From Symsagittifera roscoffensis (taxonomy: Eukaryota; Xenacoelomorpha; Acoela; Convolutidae): 64,000 bases of DNA. Shown piece by piece: positions 8,423 through 20,400 of the stretch (within the stretch, counting starts at the first letter, position 1; each line of letters opens with the position of its first letter). The translations under genes and the position numbers were made by a program. The DNA lies in NCBI RefSeq assembly GCF_963678635.1, contig NC_087065.1, positions 7,587,209 to 7,651,208 on the forward strand, written 5' to 3'. Under the pieces are notes generated by a model. The model saw only the letters and a program-made list of their open reading frames with translations, did not search any database and had not been told where the DNA came from.

Positions 8423-10600
8423 TCATAAGAGTGTATGGCTCGACTGGCGATCATAGGGGCGTTTTCCCTCATGAGGCTCACGGAGAGGAACAACGATTTC
8501 TCGCGTCAGCGAGAACAGCGACAGTTTTGAGTGTTTTGATAGCCAAAGCGGTCCAAGCAAAGTGACTCCTTGCTCCTCGCAACTTTTTTCGTGCTTCGAA
8601 AACTTACGATCCTCAGCAGCTTCAAGTGAATATCCGGGGAGTCTTTGCCCTATGTGAGACAAGAGATAACTGCAGAGTGTGTGTCACAGTGAAGTCGAAA
8701 GCAGCTGGACGGCCAGCTCTTCAAGTAAGAACGAAAACGTCGTCTGATTTGGACCGATCTCCAGGAACGAGGTTCCGTTGATAGTTGATAGTAGCGGGTA
8801 TGGTAGAGAGGAAACAAACATCCCTTTGTCTGTCGAGACGGGAGATCCAATCGACACCTCCATCGCAAGGGATAGAAATATCCCATGGACGTCCGGAAGG
8901 TCAGAAGGACACACGCTGGGCAACTGCAAGCAGACGCGAACACGGGGAGGCTACGCCGATATTTGACGGCAATCTGGAACTCAGCTGCAAGTAGGTGCAA
9001 GCCATTACTTTCGATGGAGACACTTGTCAGTCAAAAACCGACTTAGGGCAGAGAGAGTTAGGCGTTTGTATTTGGCCTTACTGAAATTGTTTTGAAAAAT
9101 TATTAGAGCAAAAGCGGAAAGCTATTCTGAAATGATCACGGACATAATTAGTGGCAAGATGGAACTCCGGGTTATCGGTTAGGTGCCATCCGAGACCAAA
9201 TGAGTTGATTAAAACGAACAATCAAGGAAAGCGAGGATGCCATGGTGTCAAGCTTGCCGAACGCCAGACCCACAACCCTTGATAGGCAGGTAAGACTGAG
9301 ACCTGTCGAGATCAGGAACGGGTCAGCCAACCTTGGCAGAAGAAGTATCGCGGAGCAGTTCATCGAATACTTGCCAGGAAGTTGTGACAGGATGAGAAGG
9401 TGCTCCGAGAGTACGTCAGCTTGAGAGCAGCGAGTGAGGCGAAACTGATGCCAAGATGGTTTTTGGTCACCCAGAATAAGCATTTGATGGTTTTTGAGAT
9501 TGGCTTGTTCAGAAATTTAATTGAGAAATCAGTATTACCAATGGAAGCTTCAAAATAACTTGAACCCAGCGGACGTGACTCTAGGCTAGGAGGCAAGAAT
9601 TGTCAAAAACTCCACAAAAGACAATAACTTGCATAGTTCTGGTTTTTCAGAACGAGGCGCAAGCCGTGGGAGGTTATGTTTTCAAGATCTTTTAACAGAA
9701 AATCTTCCTTGCCGGTACAAATACCATCATCAAGGTACCAGCAGATGAGGGTGAGACCAGAGGCTTTTGACATTGAGATTCTTGACAAGAGTGTGCAAGA
9801 TGACCGCGATAATGACAGGCCCTAGCAATTCCCTCTGTTGATTTCATCTGTGGCCGCCGCATAGAGTTATATTCTCGACGAACAGAAGAAGACTGTGACG
9901 CCCGTAATCAAACGGTCTAGCATCTTAAAAGCATTCTAAAAGACTATTTTCTTGGTGACGTTAGGCACTTTTATAGTGTTATATTTGTAGCGTGAACAAT
10001 GGCTTCTGAAACACATTTGTTAGCTACCCCACGATTCTGAGGACAAAAAAAATCAATTGCTTTGGCAATGGCCGCGTTAGGCAGATTTTAGCAGTGATTC
10101 GTCAGAAAACTTTCCGGCCACAATAGGCCGGACATTAAATTTGAGTTTAGTAGCGCCATTGAGATTCACACTCCACAACCACGGAGAGAGACTAAAAAGA
10201 GCATACCCGGTTGCGAAGATGTTTACAACTCGGTTGAGAACCTAACGTTCTGACAGCAGTCTGAGGAGTAAGGGCATTCAACGGCGTGAACAAAGTTCTC
10301 AGGAAACCAACACAAAAGACCAGCTACGGTGCCGCTCGGAAAACTTTTGAGAGGATTATGAGTGAACTCAGACTCAAACTGAGAGGAATCATTATCACTG
10401 TGGAGGCAAGAAGAGATTCATCGTGACAAGGGAGTACTGAAGAGTTGGCATGAGTGTGAAGACTGCAAAGTTTGTGAAGCGATTCTTCCTTTTTGGACAC
10501 TATGCCTTCAGAGCGCATGGCTTTAACTGCTCTGTCGAACTGTCCAAGACCTGCTAGCTCTCTAGATCTACTACATTAAAGTCGGAAAAAGGTTCACTAT
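8423..10600 (-). pseudogene. older LINE remnant, copy 3, near full-length RT region
   Basis: On the minus strand, across several frames with many stops: LKFNVRPIVAG (about 10150) and GVANKCVSEAIVHATN (about 10000), both conserved pre-motif-A blocks; NAFKMLDRL, a motif A relic (about 9930); QQRELLGPVIIAVILHTLVK, a motif B relic (about 9840-9790); WYLDDGICTG, an intact motif C (about 9740-9700); LPIKGCGSGVRQA, the post-RT block (about 9285); WDFTVTHT, an endonuclease-like motif (about 8710); and EDRKFSKHEKSCEEQGVTLL (about 8600). The order matches unit 1, but the sequence is far more decayed and only distantly similar at nucleotide level. The 5' limit is uncertain. The group is the same as units 1 and 2; the subfamily probably differs. 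Confidence 0.65.
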
Positions 10601-10779
10601 ACTTTGTCATTTGCTCTTCAGATCACGTAATAGAGTTAGACTAGAGGTCCGAGATGTTATCCTCCTTCCAGGTTGAGTTTTCGGCCAATACGTGCAGTTT
10701 TTTGCGTCGTGAGACCTGCCTCCGCCCCGAAGAGCTTTCAAGATCAACTTAAAGGGCCTGAACAGACGAGTCCAATTTT

Positions 10780-11960
10780 TCAGGTTGTCCAGTGCTAAGG
10801 TCTAGCGCATGACCAACGTCCTCGGAGCACTCTTTACGAAAAGAACTCAGGACGAACCAGATCGTGTCAACTCTGGAAGACATGACATGAAGAAAGATCC
10901 GGAATGGTGCCTAAACTGAAATCAGTGGGATTAAACGATCTTGTCACTGGATATCGCCTGAAATATTCCAGAGCTAACAAGAGCATGCGGCGGAGGAGAA
11001 CTCGCTATAGTATTAGAGATATGGCTGGAGACAGAAAATGCATGTGGGCATATTGACCTGCAAGAATTCCGTCCTAGGGGAGCATATCCATAAAAAGAAA
11101 TCCCAGCCGATATGTCAGAACTCGAAAATTTAATCAAGGTTAACCCTCGGCAATCTGACGAAATCAGTGAGCTCAAAAGATATTGTCATAATGAAAGAGA
11201 CAAAAAGAAGCGTTATATTTGGCCTTCTCGAGTTTTTTTTTGTAAATTTTTTGAGAAAAAGCAGAAAGATTAGTTTTTCGGAACTGATCACGAGCTTCAT
11301 TAGAGGCACGAAGGAATTCCGGGTTATCGGTTTGGTCACAATCGATGAGAAACGAAAAAAAATGAGCTGATTGAAATGAACAACCAAGAAAAGCAAGGAT
11401 TCGTTGGTCGCGAGCTTGCCGAACGCCAGACCCACAATCCTTGATAGGAAGGTGAGACTGAGACCAGTCAAGATCAGGAACGGGTCAGCCAATTATGGCA
11501 GAAAGAGTATCGCGGAGGAGCTCATCAAATAATTGCAGAAAGTTGTGACAGGATGAAGGCGACAGAGTGCGCATTGGAATAAACGTCAGCTGGGAGGAGC
11601 GTCAGCTGGGAGGAGCGATGCGAGTGCAACTGTTGCAAAAAGAGTTGTGGTTCAGCCAGAAGATGTAATTTTTCAAGACATTTGGTGGCTATTGAGATGC
11701 GCTTGTCCGGAATATTATTTGAGAACTCAATTAACATGCACCCATCGGACGCGGCTCTCTGCATGGAAGCAGCAATTGTCAAAAACTCTACCAGCGACCA
11801 GAACTCGCACTAACTGAGCTAGACTTTCAGGCCAAGAAGCAAGCCATCGCAGGTAAAAACTTCAAGGGCCTTGAGCAACGAATCTTCATCGCGGCTCAAA
11901 TATCGACTGAGGCACCGAAAATTTGATTGAAGTTAGAAAGTGAGAGTTCTTATTCCAACC
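10780..11960 (-). pseudogene. older LINE remnant, copy 4 (post-motif-C part)
   Basis: About 11250-11790 is clearly related at nucleotide level to 9100-9560, sharing for example GCTTGCCGAACGCCAGACCC and GATCAGGAACGGGTCAGCCA. Minus-strand readings include EDSLLKALEVFTCDGLLLGL (after motif C, about 11900), ASDGCMLIEFSNNIPDKRIS, and DLDWSQSHLPIKDCGSGVRQ (about 11450), which is the post-RT block. Stops and frame changes are frequent. It lies head-to-tail upstream of copy 3. Its 3' boundary against copy 3 is not resolved. Confidence 0.55.
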
Positions 11961-12399
11961 GCAAAGTGAGCAGAGACACGCGATTGCTATCAAGTCTGGG
12001 GAAAAGCATCATAGATACTGGCGGTCAAATCCTTAGAATACAACAGACGAGCCACCACAGACATCCGCAGCTGTAAAATTGTTAAAAACTCATGAAAGAT
12101 TGAAAAAATAAGGTTATAAAGCGACAGGTTTGGTTTGATTGTAAGCTGTTGAGACCGCTGTTGTTGTTGCGATTGTGGATCAGAAGATGAAAAGATCCAA
12201 ATGAGATTTTTTCATCCTGCCCTCGATGGTATGCTAAAACTACAGCACTGTCAAAAAGGGAGAGGCAAACATTTGCATGCCTAACGTGGGATAGGTCTTA
12301 CACAGAAAAGATAAGAAGGGCTGAAGAGAAACGCCAGAGTAGAGCCCAGAGCGGTTTTCACACCAGGAGAAAAGAGAACCATTATGGATTCGAAACCAG

Positions 12400-12540
12400 T
12401 AAGGGGCACGCAGCGAGGAAACCAGTGGTCGAGTGCAACTGGGAAGAGCGATGTGAGTGCAACTGTTGCAAAAAGAGTTGTGGGTCAACCAGAAAGACAT
12501 GCCAGGAAGTGCAGAGCGACAAGCCCGGTGATCAACAGCA
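12400..12540 (-). repeat. short LINE fragment related to copy 4
   Basis: GTGAGTGCAACTGTTGCAAA followed by AAGAGTTGTGGGTCAACCAG closely matches 11617-11665. This is a truncated further copy of the copy 3/4 subfamily. Confidence 0.5.
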
Positions 12541-13103
12541 CATAGCCATTTCGAAATAATTCGATAAAACTATCAAAACAATTATTGCCAATCTCTGGCA
12601 ACCTTGTTCCAGTTTCTTTTTTTTGAAATCACCTATTTCGATATCCAGCAAAATTTTCAAACAGATCAAGAGCAAATCATCCCAGCCACCATCAAAAAAT
12701 TAACAGTATCTGGTTTCAAACACTTACCAAGGTGATTTGGGTCTAAGAAGGCGAGACAAAATTTTTCAATACGCATGAAAGACTAAGATATACCCAAGTT
12801 TAAAGAAATTTTCACACATATTAATTCAATTTTTTCGCTGTGAATGTTTCACGCCGCATGAACAACTTTTCATTCTATTTATTCGAAAGAGTTTACTACG
12901 ATGCAAAACTTAAAACAGATGAGAGAATTTGGCATTTTCCGACCTGGAATAATTTGGTAATCTATCGAAATCAAACATTGATAGTTTCAAAGTTGGTAGT
13001 TTTTGAAAATTCGCATTTGATCTATTTTAAAACATGTCGAAAATCAAAGCGAGTGTTGTCCGAAATTAGAAATGAAAACAGGCTTTTTGAGAAATAAAAT
13101 TAT

Positions 13104-13131
13104 GAATTTGCGCTTAATTTTGTCCACTACT
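13104..13131 (-). repeat. right inverted terminus of a possible mariner/Tc1-like element
   Basis: Read on the minus strand: TACAGTAGTGGACAAAATTA followed by AGCGCAAATTC. This is the inverted partner of 8226-8262. The 4.9 kb between the ends contains LINE copies 3-5, which would make it a nested structure. Alternatively these are two unrelated solo copies of the same terminus. Confidence 0.45.
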
Positions 13132-13139
13132 GTAAAACG

Positions 13140-14740
13140 AACATTAAGTTGAAGCTTTTTAAACACCCTGAAAGTACTCAAAATCTTGCCACAAAAGAAC
13201 TGAGGGGTGAAGTTCTTTGGAAAAATGCCCTAGAGCCATAATTTTTACTACTAAGTAAATATTTACTGTTTTATGGTTGGATTTCAAGGTTTTTCTGCAG
13301 GGTTTACGCCTAAAATACAGTTAGACAAAACTCTTTGCCCAAGTTTTTGATTGGCTGGCGTCTTTTACGATTTTTTGTAGAAAAACCTAATAGAAGAGCT
13401 CAAAAAACCTGACCGCCATCAGTTCTAAAATTTTAAAAGCTTTATAACTACCAAAACCCCTTCACCCCTTCACCAAGCCTTCCTGAATCAGATCTCGCGC
13501 AGAGTATCAAACTAACTAGTAGCAAGCTCGATATAGTAAACATTAGATTTGGAATCAGGCTTGTCGCTTCTGATGATGAAATTCATGCCAGTACGTCATA
13601 ATGCAAGAGTTTTTTGTTGTGGATCGAAAATTTGAAAAATCGAATTGAGCCTAAATTGCACAATTTCTTCGAAGCAACCTAAGCTAAGAAGTCGAAAAAA
13701 CACAACAGCCGAAAAAACAATAAGGCGAAGGGCGGGCATTTTTGATCGAGTTCAGTTGCTATTCACAACTGACCTATTCATAGGGAAAACGATAGGGAAT
13801 TGTCTGGTTTCTGATAGAGAACAAGAAGAATGGTTCCAGAGTTAAGTCCGAACTTGAAGTGCGTTCCTGTGAACATTCGAACAACTAGACTCGAGACCCT
13901 TTCCATTGAAGGAAACTTCTTATTCAAAAATTTATCGAAACATGTCAAACATTATGAGTTAGTTAATTACCTGCGTTTTGTATAGTTTTTCTTATTAGAA
14001 TCATTTCCAGAGTTATTTTAACGTACTAAGCTCCTGAATTTCGATACCAGAGATTGTTTTATCTGATTATGTTGAGATAAGGTGAAATTTAGGTTGACAC
14101 ATTTGAAATGGATCAAACACACTTTGTTGCTAAATAGGGCTTGCATCACTGAGCGAGCGTCTATGCAACTTCTAGGTCGGAGGTAAGCAACTTTGAATTT
14201 CTAAGTTTTTTTTTCTTTTTTCATAGTCAGTGAAACTATAAGAACTGTTTGTTGCATTTAGAGAGGTTCAGTTTGGTTCACAAAATATTTAGGGTTAGCT
14301 TCAGTTACCCTTAGTTTTATAGGGTGGCCACCAACTGATTATGGAAGGTTCTATGTTTTTATGATTGTCCAGGGTTTCCTCCTAAATATCTTTTTTAATA
14401 ACTGAGCAAGAGTATTGATCTTCTCAGCTTTGTCTATATGCTTGTCAAAAAATCTCTAAATATGCATACAACGACTTTTTGCCACCTGACAAAATGTTTC
14501 TATTGATGCCGTTTTCAGAAACTGTTGATGTCAGTTCTCATACATCTTGGTTTATTGACTTATTTCAAGTTTTATCTTTCAAAACAATTCGAAATTGCCA
14601 GGCTGTCGAAAACGTATAAACCACAATAGATTTCCGTACTTTTCAATGGTGTTTTAGTTCTTTGGAGGCCTTATCATGGGGCGTTATGTTTAGTTCTCAG
14701 AGTGGTGTAGGGGTTTATTTTGGTAGTAGCTTTTAAGATG
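13140..14740. other. intergenic stretch with no recognised feature
   Basis: It is AT-rich, with no conserved coding motif, no repeat unit that I could detect and no RNA gene. A 66-residue plus frame at 13645-13845 has no recognisable domain and is not supported. Confidence 0.4.
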
Positions 14741-14741
14741 T

Positions 14742-15055
14742 AATGACCCCGAAGTTCCTTTTCTATTGGAACCACAATTTGGCTCCGACCATTTGATGAG
14801 GAGGAACACAAGAGATAGTGTTTTGGGCCCCTGAGTCAAGGGTTACAGAGACCATCAGGTATTTATGTATTTTAAGTATTAAGAGACAATGCAATGTTGG
14901 CGTTCTATTCAAATTCTAGAGGGGAAAAGTTAATTTGGTTTTTGCCTTTAAGTTAAAGTTACCCGGAAGTTCCGTGTCTAATGAACCACAAATTGGCTCC
15001 GACCGATAGACATAGAAAAGCAGAACAGATAATTTTTCTGGCCTTTGAGCCACTC
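14742..15055. repeat. two diverged tandem copies of a roughly 215-bp unit
   Basis: CCCCGAAGTTCCTTTTCTAT near 14747 with AATTTGGCTCCGACC is matched by CCCGGAAGTTCCGTGTCTAA near 14961 with AAATTGGCTCCGACC, and both continue with similar sequence ending GGGCCCCTGAG or GGCCTTTGAGC. This is noncoding. Confidence 0.55.
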
Positions 15056-15089
15056 TTTGGTGAGGTGAAATCAGAGTATTTTCGGGGGT

Positions 15090-15790
15090 TGCAAATTTTG
15101 ACTTCAATTTTTGCAACCCTTGAAAATACCCAGACAGCACCCATTATACGATTCGTATTCTCAATTAAATCTTTAAAAACTTTTCATAGAATTCCAAGAT
15201 ATGTCATATCTCGGAAGCCATTAGGAGCCGAGTAGACAATCTTCGAGGCAAAATTTTCTCAGAAAAAATTGTCAAATCTTGCAAGCTGCAATGATTTCAG
15301 CAGTCATTTTCAGAAGGAAAAATTGCTAATCCTGAGAAAGTTCTGACAGTACCCCATCATAACGTTGCTAATTTCAAACTTTGTTAGGATTTTGATTTTC
15401 AAAATTTTTCAGAAGTTCTTGAAAAGTGTCATGTCTCGGAAGTTAAAAGAATTTTAGCAATCATATTTGCAAGCAAGATTTACAACCCGTTTAAGTATCC
15501 TGACAGCATCTCACTATAAGAATTCTATCTCTAATTTTGGGAAAAGTTCTAAATTTTAACATAGAAAAATTTTCAAAACGTTGAATCTTGAAGCTGCCTT
15601 AGTTTCAGCAGTTATATGTGAAAACAAGATTTGCAAACCCTGAAAAACCTCTGAGAGCACCCCCCATAGGGTTACTAATTTCAAAATTTGGAAAAAAATT
15701 TTAATGTATTTTTTGCAAAGTTTTCATAAAATCATAATAAACACCATTTCTCGGATGCTAAAAAGATTGAATATGTTCTGATAATAAAAC
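15090..15790. repeat. about four diverged tandem copies of a 160-180-bp unit
   Basis: Each unit carries, in order, a TGCAACCCTTGAAAATACC-like start, CAGCACCCATTATA, a run resembling TTCAAAATTTTTCAGAAG, and TCATGTCTCGGAAGTTAAAA. Units start near 15110, 15320, 15485 and 15640. They resemble an old satellite-like expansion. Confidence 0.5.
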
Positions 15791-16283
15791 CCTCTCGATA
15801 TTCCGATTTCAAATCATAGCCAACCGAAAATTTGAAAAGTCTCAAGAAACTCAAGTTAACATATACAAAATTAATGGCTATGTTTGAGCACTATTCAAAC
15901 ACTGATATCACCTTATTTGCTTGAGTTTCTGCGATCTTAGTTTAATGAAAATTTTCAAAAAAAGCACGTAATTAGAAAGAAATTAAATTTCTAGGTAACT
16001 CTTATATTTTGCTAGGTGTTCTGATATTTATAATTAATGTTTGAAACAGTAAATCAATCACGTTTTTCCAAATTTCATTTTTGATATTAGAGATCAAAAT
16101 GGGCTTTCCGTTTACCAAATGATGTCGCATTGAAATTGTAAAAAAATCAAAATGCAAAAAGCAAAGGAAAACAAATATTTTTGTGCCTGGACAATTTTAA
16201 AAATTTATCCTGAAAAAAACTACATGACCTAAATAAGTGTATTGACTTCGTTCACGGACAGTGAAAAATACTGACACTCTCAT

Positions 16284-16702
16284 CAGGGGCAGCTTTAGGA
16301 TTTTCTCGAGGGGGGGCAGATTTTCCAAAAAATTTTGAAAATTTTGACTTTTTTTTAGGTCGACCAAATTGATTTTGGTAGCTCTCCTAAAGCAGTGAAA
16401 AGACGCTGTTTTGGCCAAGTTTTCTGCCCCGCAGACAAATTTTTGAACAAAAAACAGGTCAAAAAAGCCGTTTTTAGGCGCTTTTTGGAAAATTTTGGCA
16501 AAAAAATCGCGTTTTTTGGCGCGCGCTCCCCCTCAAATTTATTATATAGTGGTGCCAAAGGCGCCTTTAGAAAAAATTCAGTGTCGGTCGGCCCAAAATG
16601 GATTTCTTAAAAAGTACTAAAAGGGGGACCCTTTGGGTCGGCAGAGGGTCGAATCCCTGAGAGAGGGGCGTCCGCCCCTCCCCCTAATTCCGCCCGCCCC
16701 TG
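16284..16702 (-). mobile_element. hAT-type MITE, copy 1
   Basis: The ends are CAGGGGCAGCTTTAGGATTT and its inverted counterpart ending CCGCCCGCCCCTG. It is flanked by 8-bp direct repeats ACTCTCAT (16276-16283) and ACTTTCAT (16703-16710), which differ by one base. CAGGGGC ends and 8-bp target duplications are hallmarks of hAT elements. At 419 bp with no transposase it is non-autonomous. It is a diverged copy of 23071-23473 in the opposite orientation. Confidence 0.85.
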
Positions 16703-16995
16703 ACTTTCATGTTAAAACGAATATCTGGTTTGAGTGTTTTTTTTAACTTATTTTAGATAACCACAGGCAGTGGATTGGGCATGTTTAATATCACTGACTT
16801 ACAATTTGTTCCTAAATTTGTTTGTGTTTATCATAATTGGAACATTAGTATCTAAATCGGAAACGGTTCAAATCAATTTATTCGCGCCACATAAAAATGG
16901 CCGAAATTTTCCAAAAACAAAAGATAATTTTTGGGTTAAAAAGATCAAATGAGATTTTTAAACGTTTATCGTTTATCGTTGTCACAAATTTTAGA

Positions 16996-17216
16996 TCTTA
17001 AACGAAGTTTGAAAGACTGAAAAATTTTATTAGAATTAAACAAAAATTAATATCAACATTGGCGTTAGTGTTACGAATTAAGTTTTCTACCATATTAAAG
17101 ATTTCAAGAACAAATAGTTTTTTCGAGTTTTCAATAGTAACTACTGGTGTATCCAATTGCGGCGACAAATCTATTATGTCATCAATTAAATCATTGACTG
17201 CTGATTTATCGTAGTT
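16996..17216 (-). other. open stretch without a start codon, 3' of the UNC5 stop
   Basis: On the minus strand a frame open for about 70 codons begins YDKSAVNDLIDDIIDLSPQL and continues DTPVVTIENSKKLFVLEIFN. Its composition is protein-like but there is no ATG at its start. It lies just downstream of the UNC5 stop codon. It could be 3' UTR, a decayed exon, or an alternative terminal exon. I recognise no domain. Confidence 0.25.
17026..17031 (-). terminator. candidate polyadenylation signal for UNC5
   Basis: AATAAA on the minus strand, 223 bp past the stop codon at 17254-17256. A second AATAAA lies at 16877-16882. Which is used cannot be told from sequence alone. Confidence 0.35.
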
Positions 17217-17253
17217 TCATACAGTTACGTATAAGCTATTGCGTAATATTTCG

Positions 17254-17428
17254 TTAGACGACTCGCGCGCCCAGTTCGGCTTCGACGAAGTGAGCCAGGT
17301 CGTGTTTGTTCATGGATTTGATTGCACAGATCAGTTCTCGTACGGCCGAGTCTTGTCGGTTTCTCGCCTCCCACAAGTCCAAAATATGAGAAGTAGGCGA
17401 GTTTTTGCTGGCAAAATAGTTGATGTAC
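17254..17428 (-). CDS. unc5: UNC5 exon 13: death domain and stop
   Basis: Acceptor TTTGTTTCAG. It encodes YINYFASKNSPTSHILDLWE, ARNRQDSAVRELICAIKSMN, KHDLAHFVEAELGARVV and a TAA stop. YFA-K-SPT--ILDLWEA is a signature of UNC5 death domains. It lies 2.7 kb from exon 12, across an intron with a minisatellite. Confidence 0.95.
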
Positions 17429-20400
17429 CTGAAACAAATGCCAATATTAATGGATATCAGCAAAAAATTCTACAATTATTACAACCAACTTCTGTGAACA
17501 TTGCATGAAATTGGGAGCAGATATACTGCGTGCTCAATTAGTATCCATTTTATCGCCAGCCAAATTTTAAAGAAAAAAAGTTACCTGAGTTTTATAATTG
17601 ATTCTAATACATCTAATAAAAAACAGCTTTCATTTATTTTACTTAGTATTTACGAATCAATGATTTGAAAAAAAAACGATTTTTTTTTCATAATTTTACT
17701 TTTTTTGAGTGATCAATACCTCCATAAATATGATTCACAAGGTTGGGGCTATAAATTTGTCTATTTAAACGCCCAGAATTTCCTATGGCATTTCGCTTAA
17801 AAATAGCTGGCTACATATGAATAATTCAGTCAATTCTTTCATTCTGAAACTAATTTGTCAGTTTTATTGCAACTTTTGGTTTCCACTTTCTTTGCAGAAT
17901 CTGGCGCATAGTTTCACGCAATTGAAATTATTTTGCAGGAGTTATAAGTATACATCAAGTAATCGTTAAACTACCAACCACCCATTCTTTCGGTGCTTTG
18001 AATGATTTCAAAACTGCAAAACACGAGCTTTAAAAAACCTTCAACCTTTTTATCCCCATGAATTGATTTACGTTCAACTGCCTGAAAAAAATCAAATCTT
18101 ATACTTTGGTGATGAAAATTTTTTTCACAATTTCAAACGTGGAAATAAAAATTTCCTCGTAACCTGGTCACAAATAAGTTATATGAAGACACTTTTACTT
18201 CTTAGTGAATTTCTTCTACCCTTAAGATAACTTTGTTCAACTGTCTCAACCCAGTTATTGATTGGAGAAACAGCATTAAGTTTAATTCAATAAAGAAGAA
18301 GTTGACTATTTTGAAGCTCACACGCAACGCCTGAGTAGTTGATAGTCAATTCATTCTCTTATAAAGAAGACTGTCTTTTTTTTATTTGTTTCAAAAAATA
18401 TGGTCACTGTCATTCCAACATAGAATTGGCGAAAACTTCAATGCATCCGCACAAAAGTGATCATTTGAACTAAAAATTTTTGAAAATTATAATAATTTTA
18501 GAATGTTAACCTTTAAGGGGTTTTGTAGTTAACCCCTTAAACTGGAGCCCTCTCTCGCGCCAAACACCCCTCCCCCCTCCCCCGGGGGAGGGAGGGGGAT
18601 ATTTGGCGCGAGGGTAACTTTTCAAGTACACTCGCATGTGTTTATACTAAAACACAATATGTCAAATTCTCTATACATGTATCGACGGAGCGTAGCGCGA
18701 TGCTGAGGTGACCCCAGGAGACTTTTTTAATTCAATTTTGAAGACCTCTCTGACCTAATCTACCCGCGGCTTCTAATCCAGAGGAAAAGACCCGCAGAGA
18801 CACGGGCTGCACGTGAGTATTTGATTTGGACTGCTTGTTCAAAACCAGCCCTTGGGTGCGGGCAAAGATAGGCTAGTTGATAAGCTCATTTGATGAACGC
18901 ATTCTTTGATGCGAATCGCGGCTACCAAAGAACCCAAAATGCAAAACTCATCGGATAAGTTTTAATCATTCTAAGTGATGCGCAATGTTCTTGAACAATT
19001 ATCGAACATTTGAAAAACCATTACCAAAATTTCAAGTTCAAAGACAAAAAATGGTCTTTTATTTCATTTTTTAATTCAATGGTCTTTTATTTCACATGCT
19101 TACATTTTGAATCAACATTTTACTATTTTTGAAATAAGCAAAGTGGTATGCATGTTTAGCAGTTGGTAAAAATAACTTTTCCTTTTCATTTTCTGTAGAA
19201 ATTCTCTTACTTTTGCCGCGGTAATAAATTGTAAAATGTAAATTGTGAAAGATGGCTCAACTTAGGTGTTCCTAACAATAAATTTTCAAATGGGCTGCTC
19301 TGTTTTGAGATTACTTGGGCATTTGGTTGCTGTTTGTGTTTTAAGAAAATTCATGTGGCTTGTTTTTTCTTCAGGTGGATGATGATACGCTCCAGTGAAT
19401 GCTAATCAGGAGTTGACGATGATCATGGAGTGTCAAAGGAACTTTTCTCATAAATCATTCAGTTTTACCGCCCAGGCCAGACCAAATTTTTAAACCCGTG
19501 GGATGCGTTTTCCCACTAACGATGCCAAACAACTTCATTGCACGATCGTAGGAATAAAATATTGTTTCCATTTGAGTGGTTCCGTTTGTTTCCGCAGTTA
19601 TAGGGGAAAATACAGATAGACTAGACTGTTAAGTTTTACTTCAAAATACAGAATGGTATTTGAGTATCAAAAAAATATTCAAGGTTTTGAATATGTATGT
19701 CATTTTAACATAAATAGCACCAAGTTCAACTCACAGAACTTTAAGTTATAAAGTGACATGACCATGCTGGTTGCCGAAAGCAGTTGCTGAGCCCTTAACC
19801 ATCTTGATGTCTAAACCCATGACTCTTCAAATCATGTCAACTAAGCTCATGGCTCCTATTATCATGGTTCCTAAAACCATGACTCTTCAAATCATGTCCA
19901 CTAAGCTCATGGCTCCTATTATCATGGTTCCTAAAACCATGACTCTTCAAATCATGTCCACTAAGCTCATGGCTCCTATTATCAGGGTTCCTAAAACCAT
20001 GACCTTCAAATCATGTCCACTAAGCTCATGGCTCCTATTATCATGGTTTCTAGGCTCTTGTCTTCAAAGTGCATGAATCTTATGGTCAAGGTTGCTATGC
20101 TAGGGATTCTATTTTAACTTTCATTGGCCGACAACTCACCGGTCGAAGTTGAGTTTCTTAGCGAGGAACACCCAGTCGTGCTGTGAGTAGGAGGGGGAGT
20201 CCATCACCTGGCAGATCCTAACTCTAACGTGGGAGGAGAGTCTGAACACTAGTCCTGGGGGGTCATACACGCCAGTGGGGGTCAAGTCAACCACGCCACG
20301 CTTCAACAGGGCCGCGTCATTCTTCAAACAGGGCAAAAAGCGGTCAATCATTGATAAAAAACGTGAGGACAATATAAAGTAGAAAAACTATTGTAAATGT

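Noticed and set aside
8650-9000. 116-residue minus frame as an independent gene
   Set aside because: It overlaps the LINE copy 3 C-terminal region, whose recognisable motifs lie in other frames.
19771-20076. 101-residue frame with a 20-residue repeat
   Set aside because: It is created by a 60-bp intronic minisatellite whose period is a multiple of three. It lies inside UNC5 intron 12 on the opposite strand.
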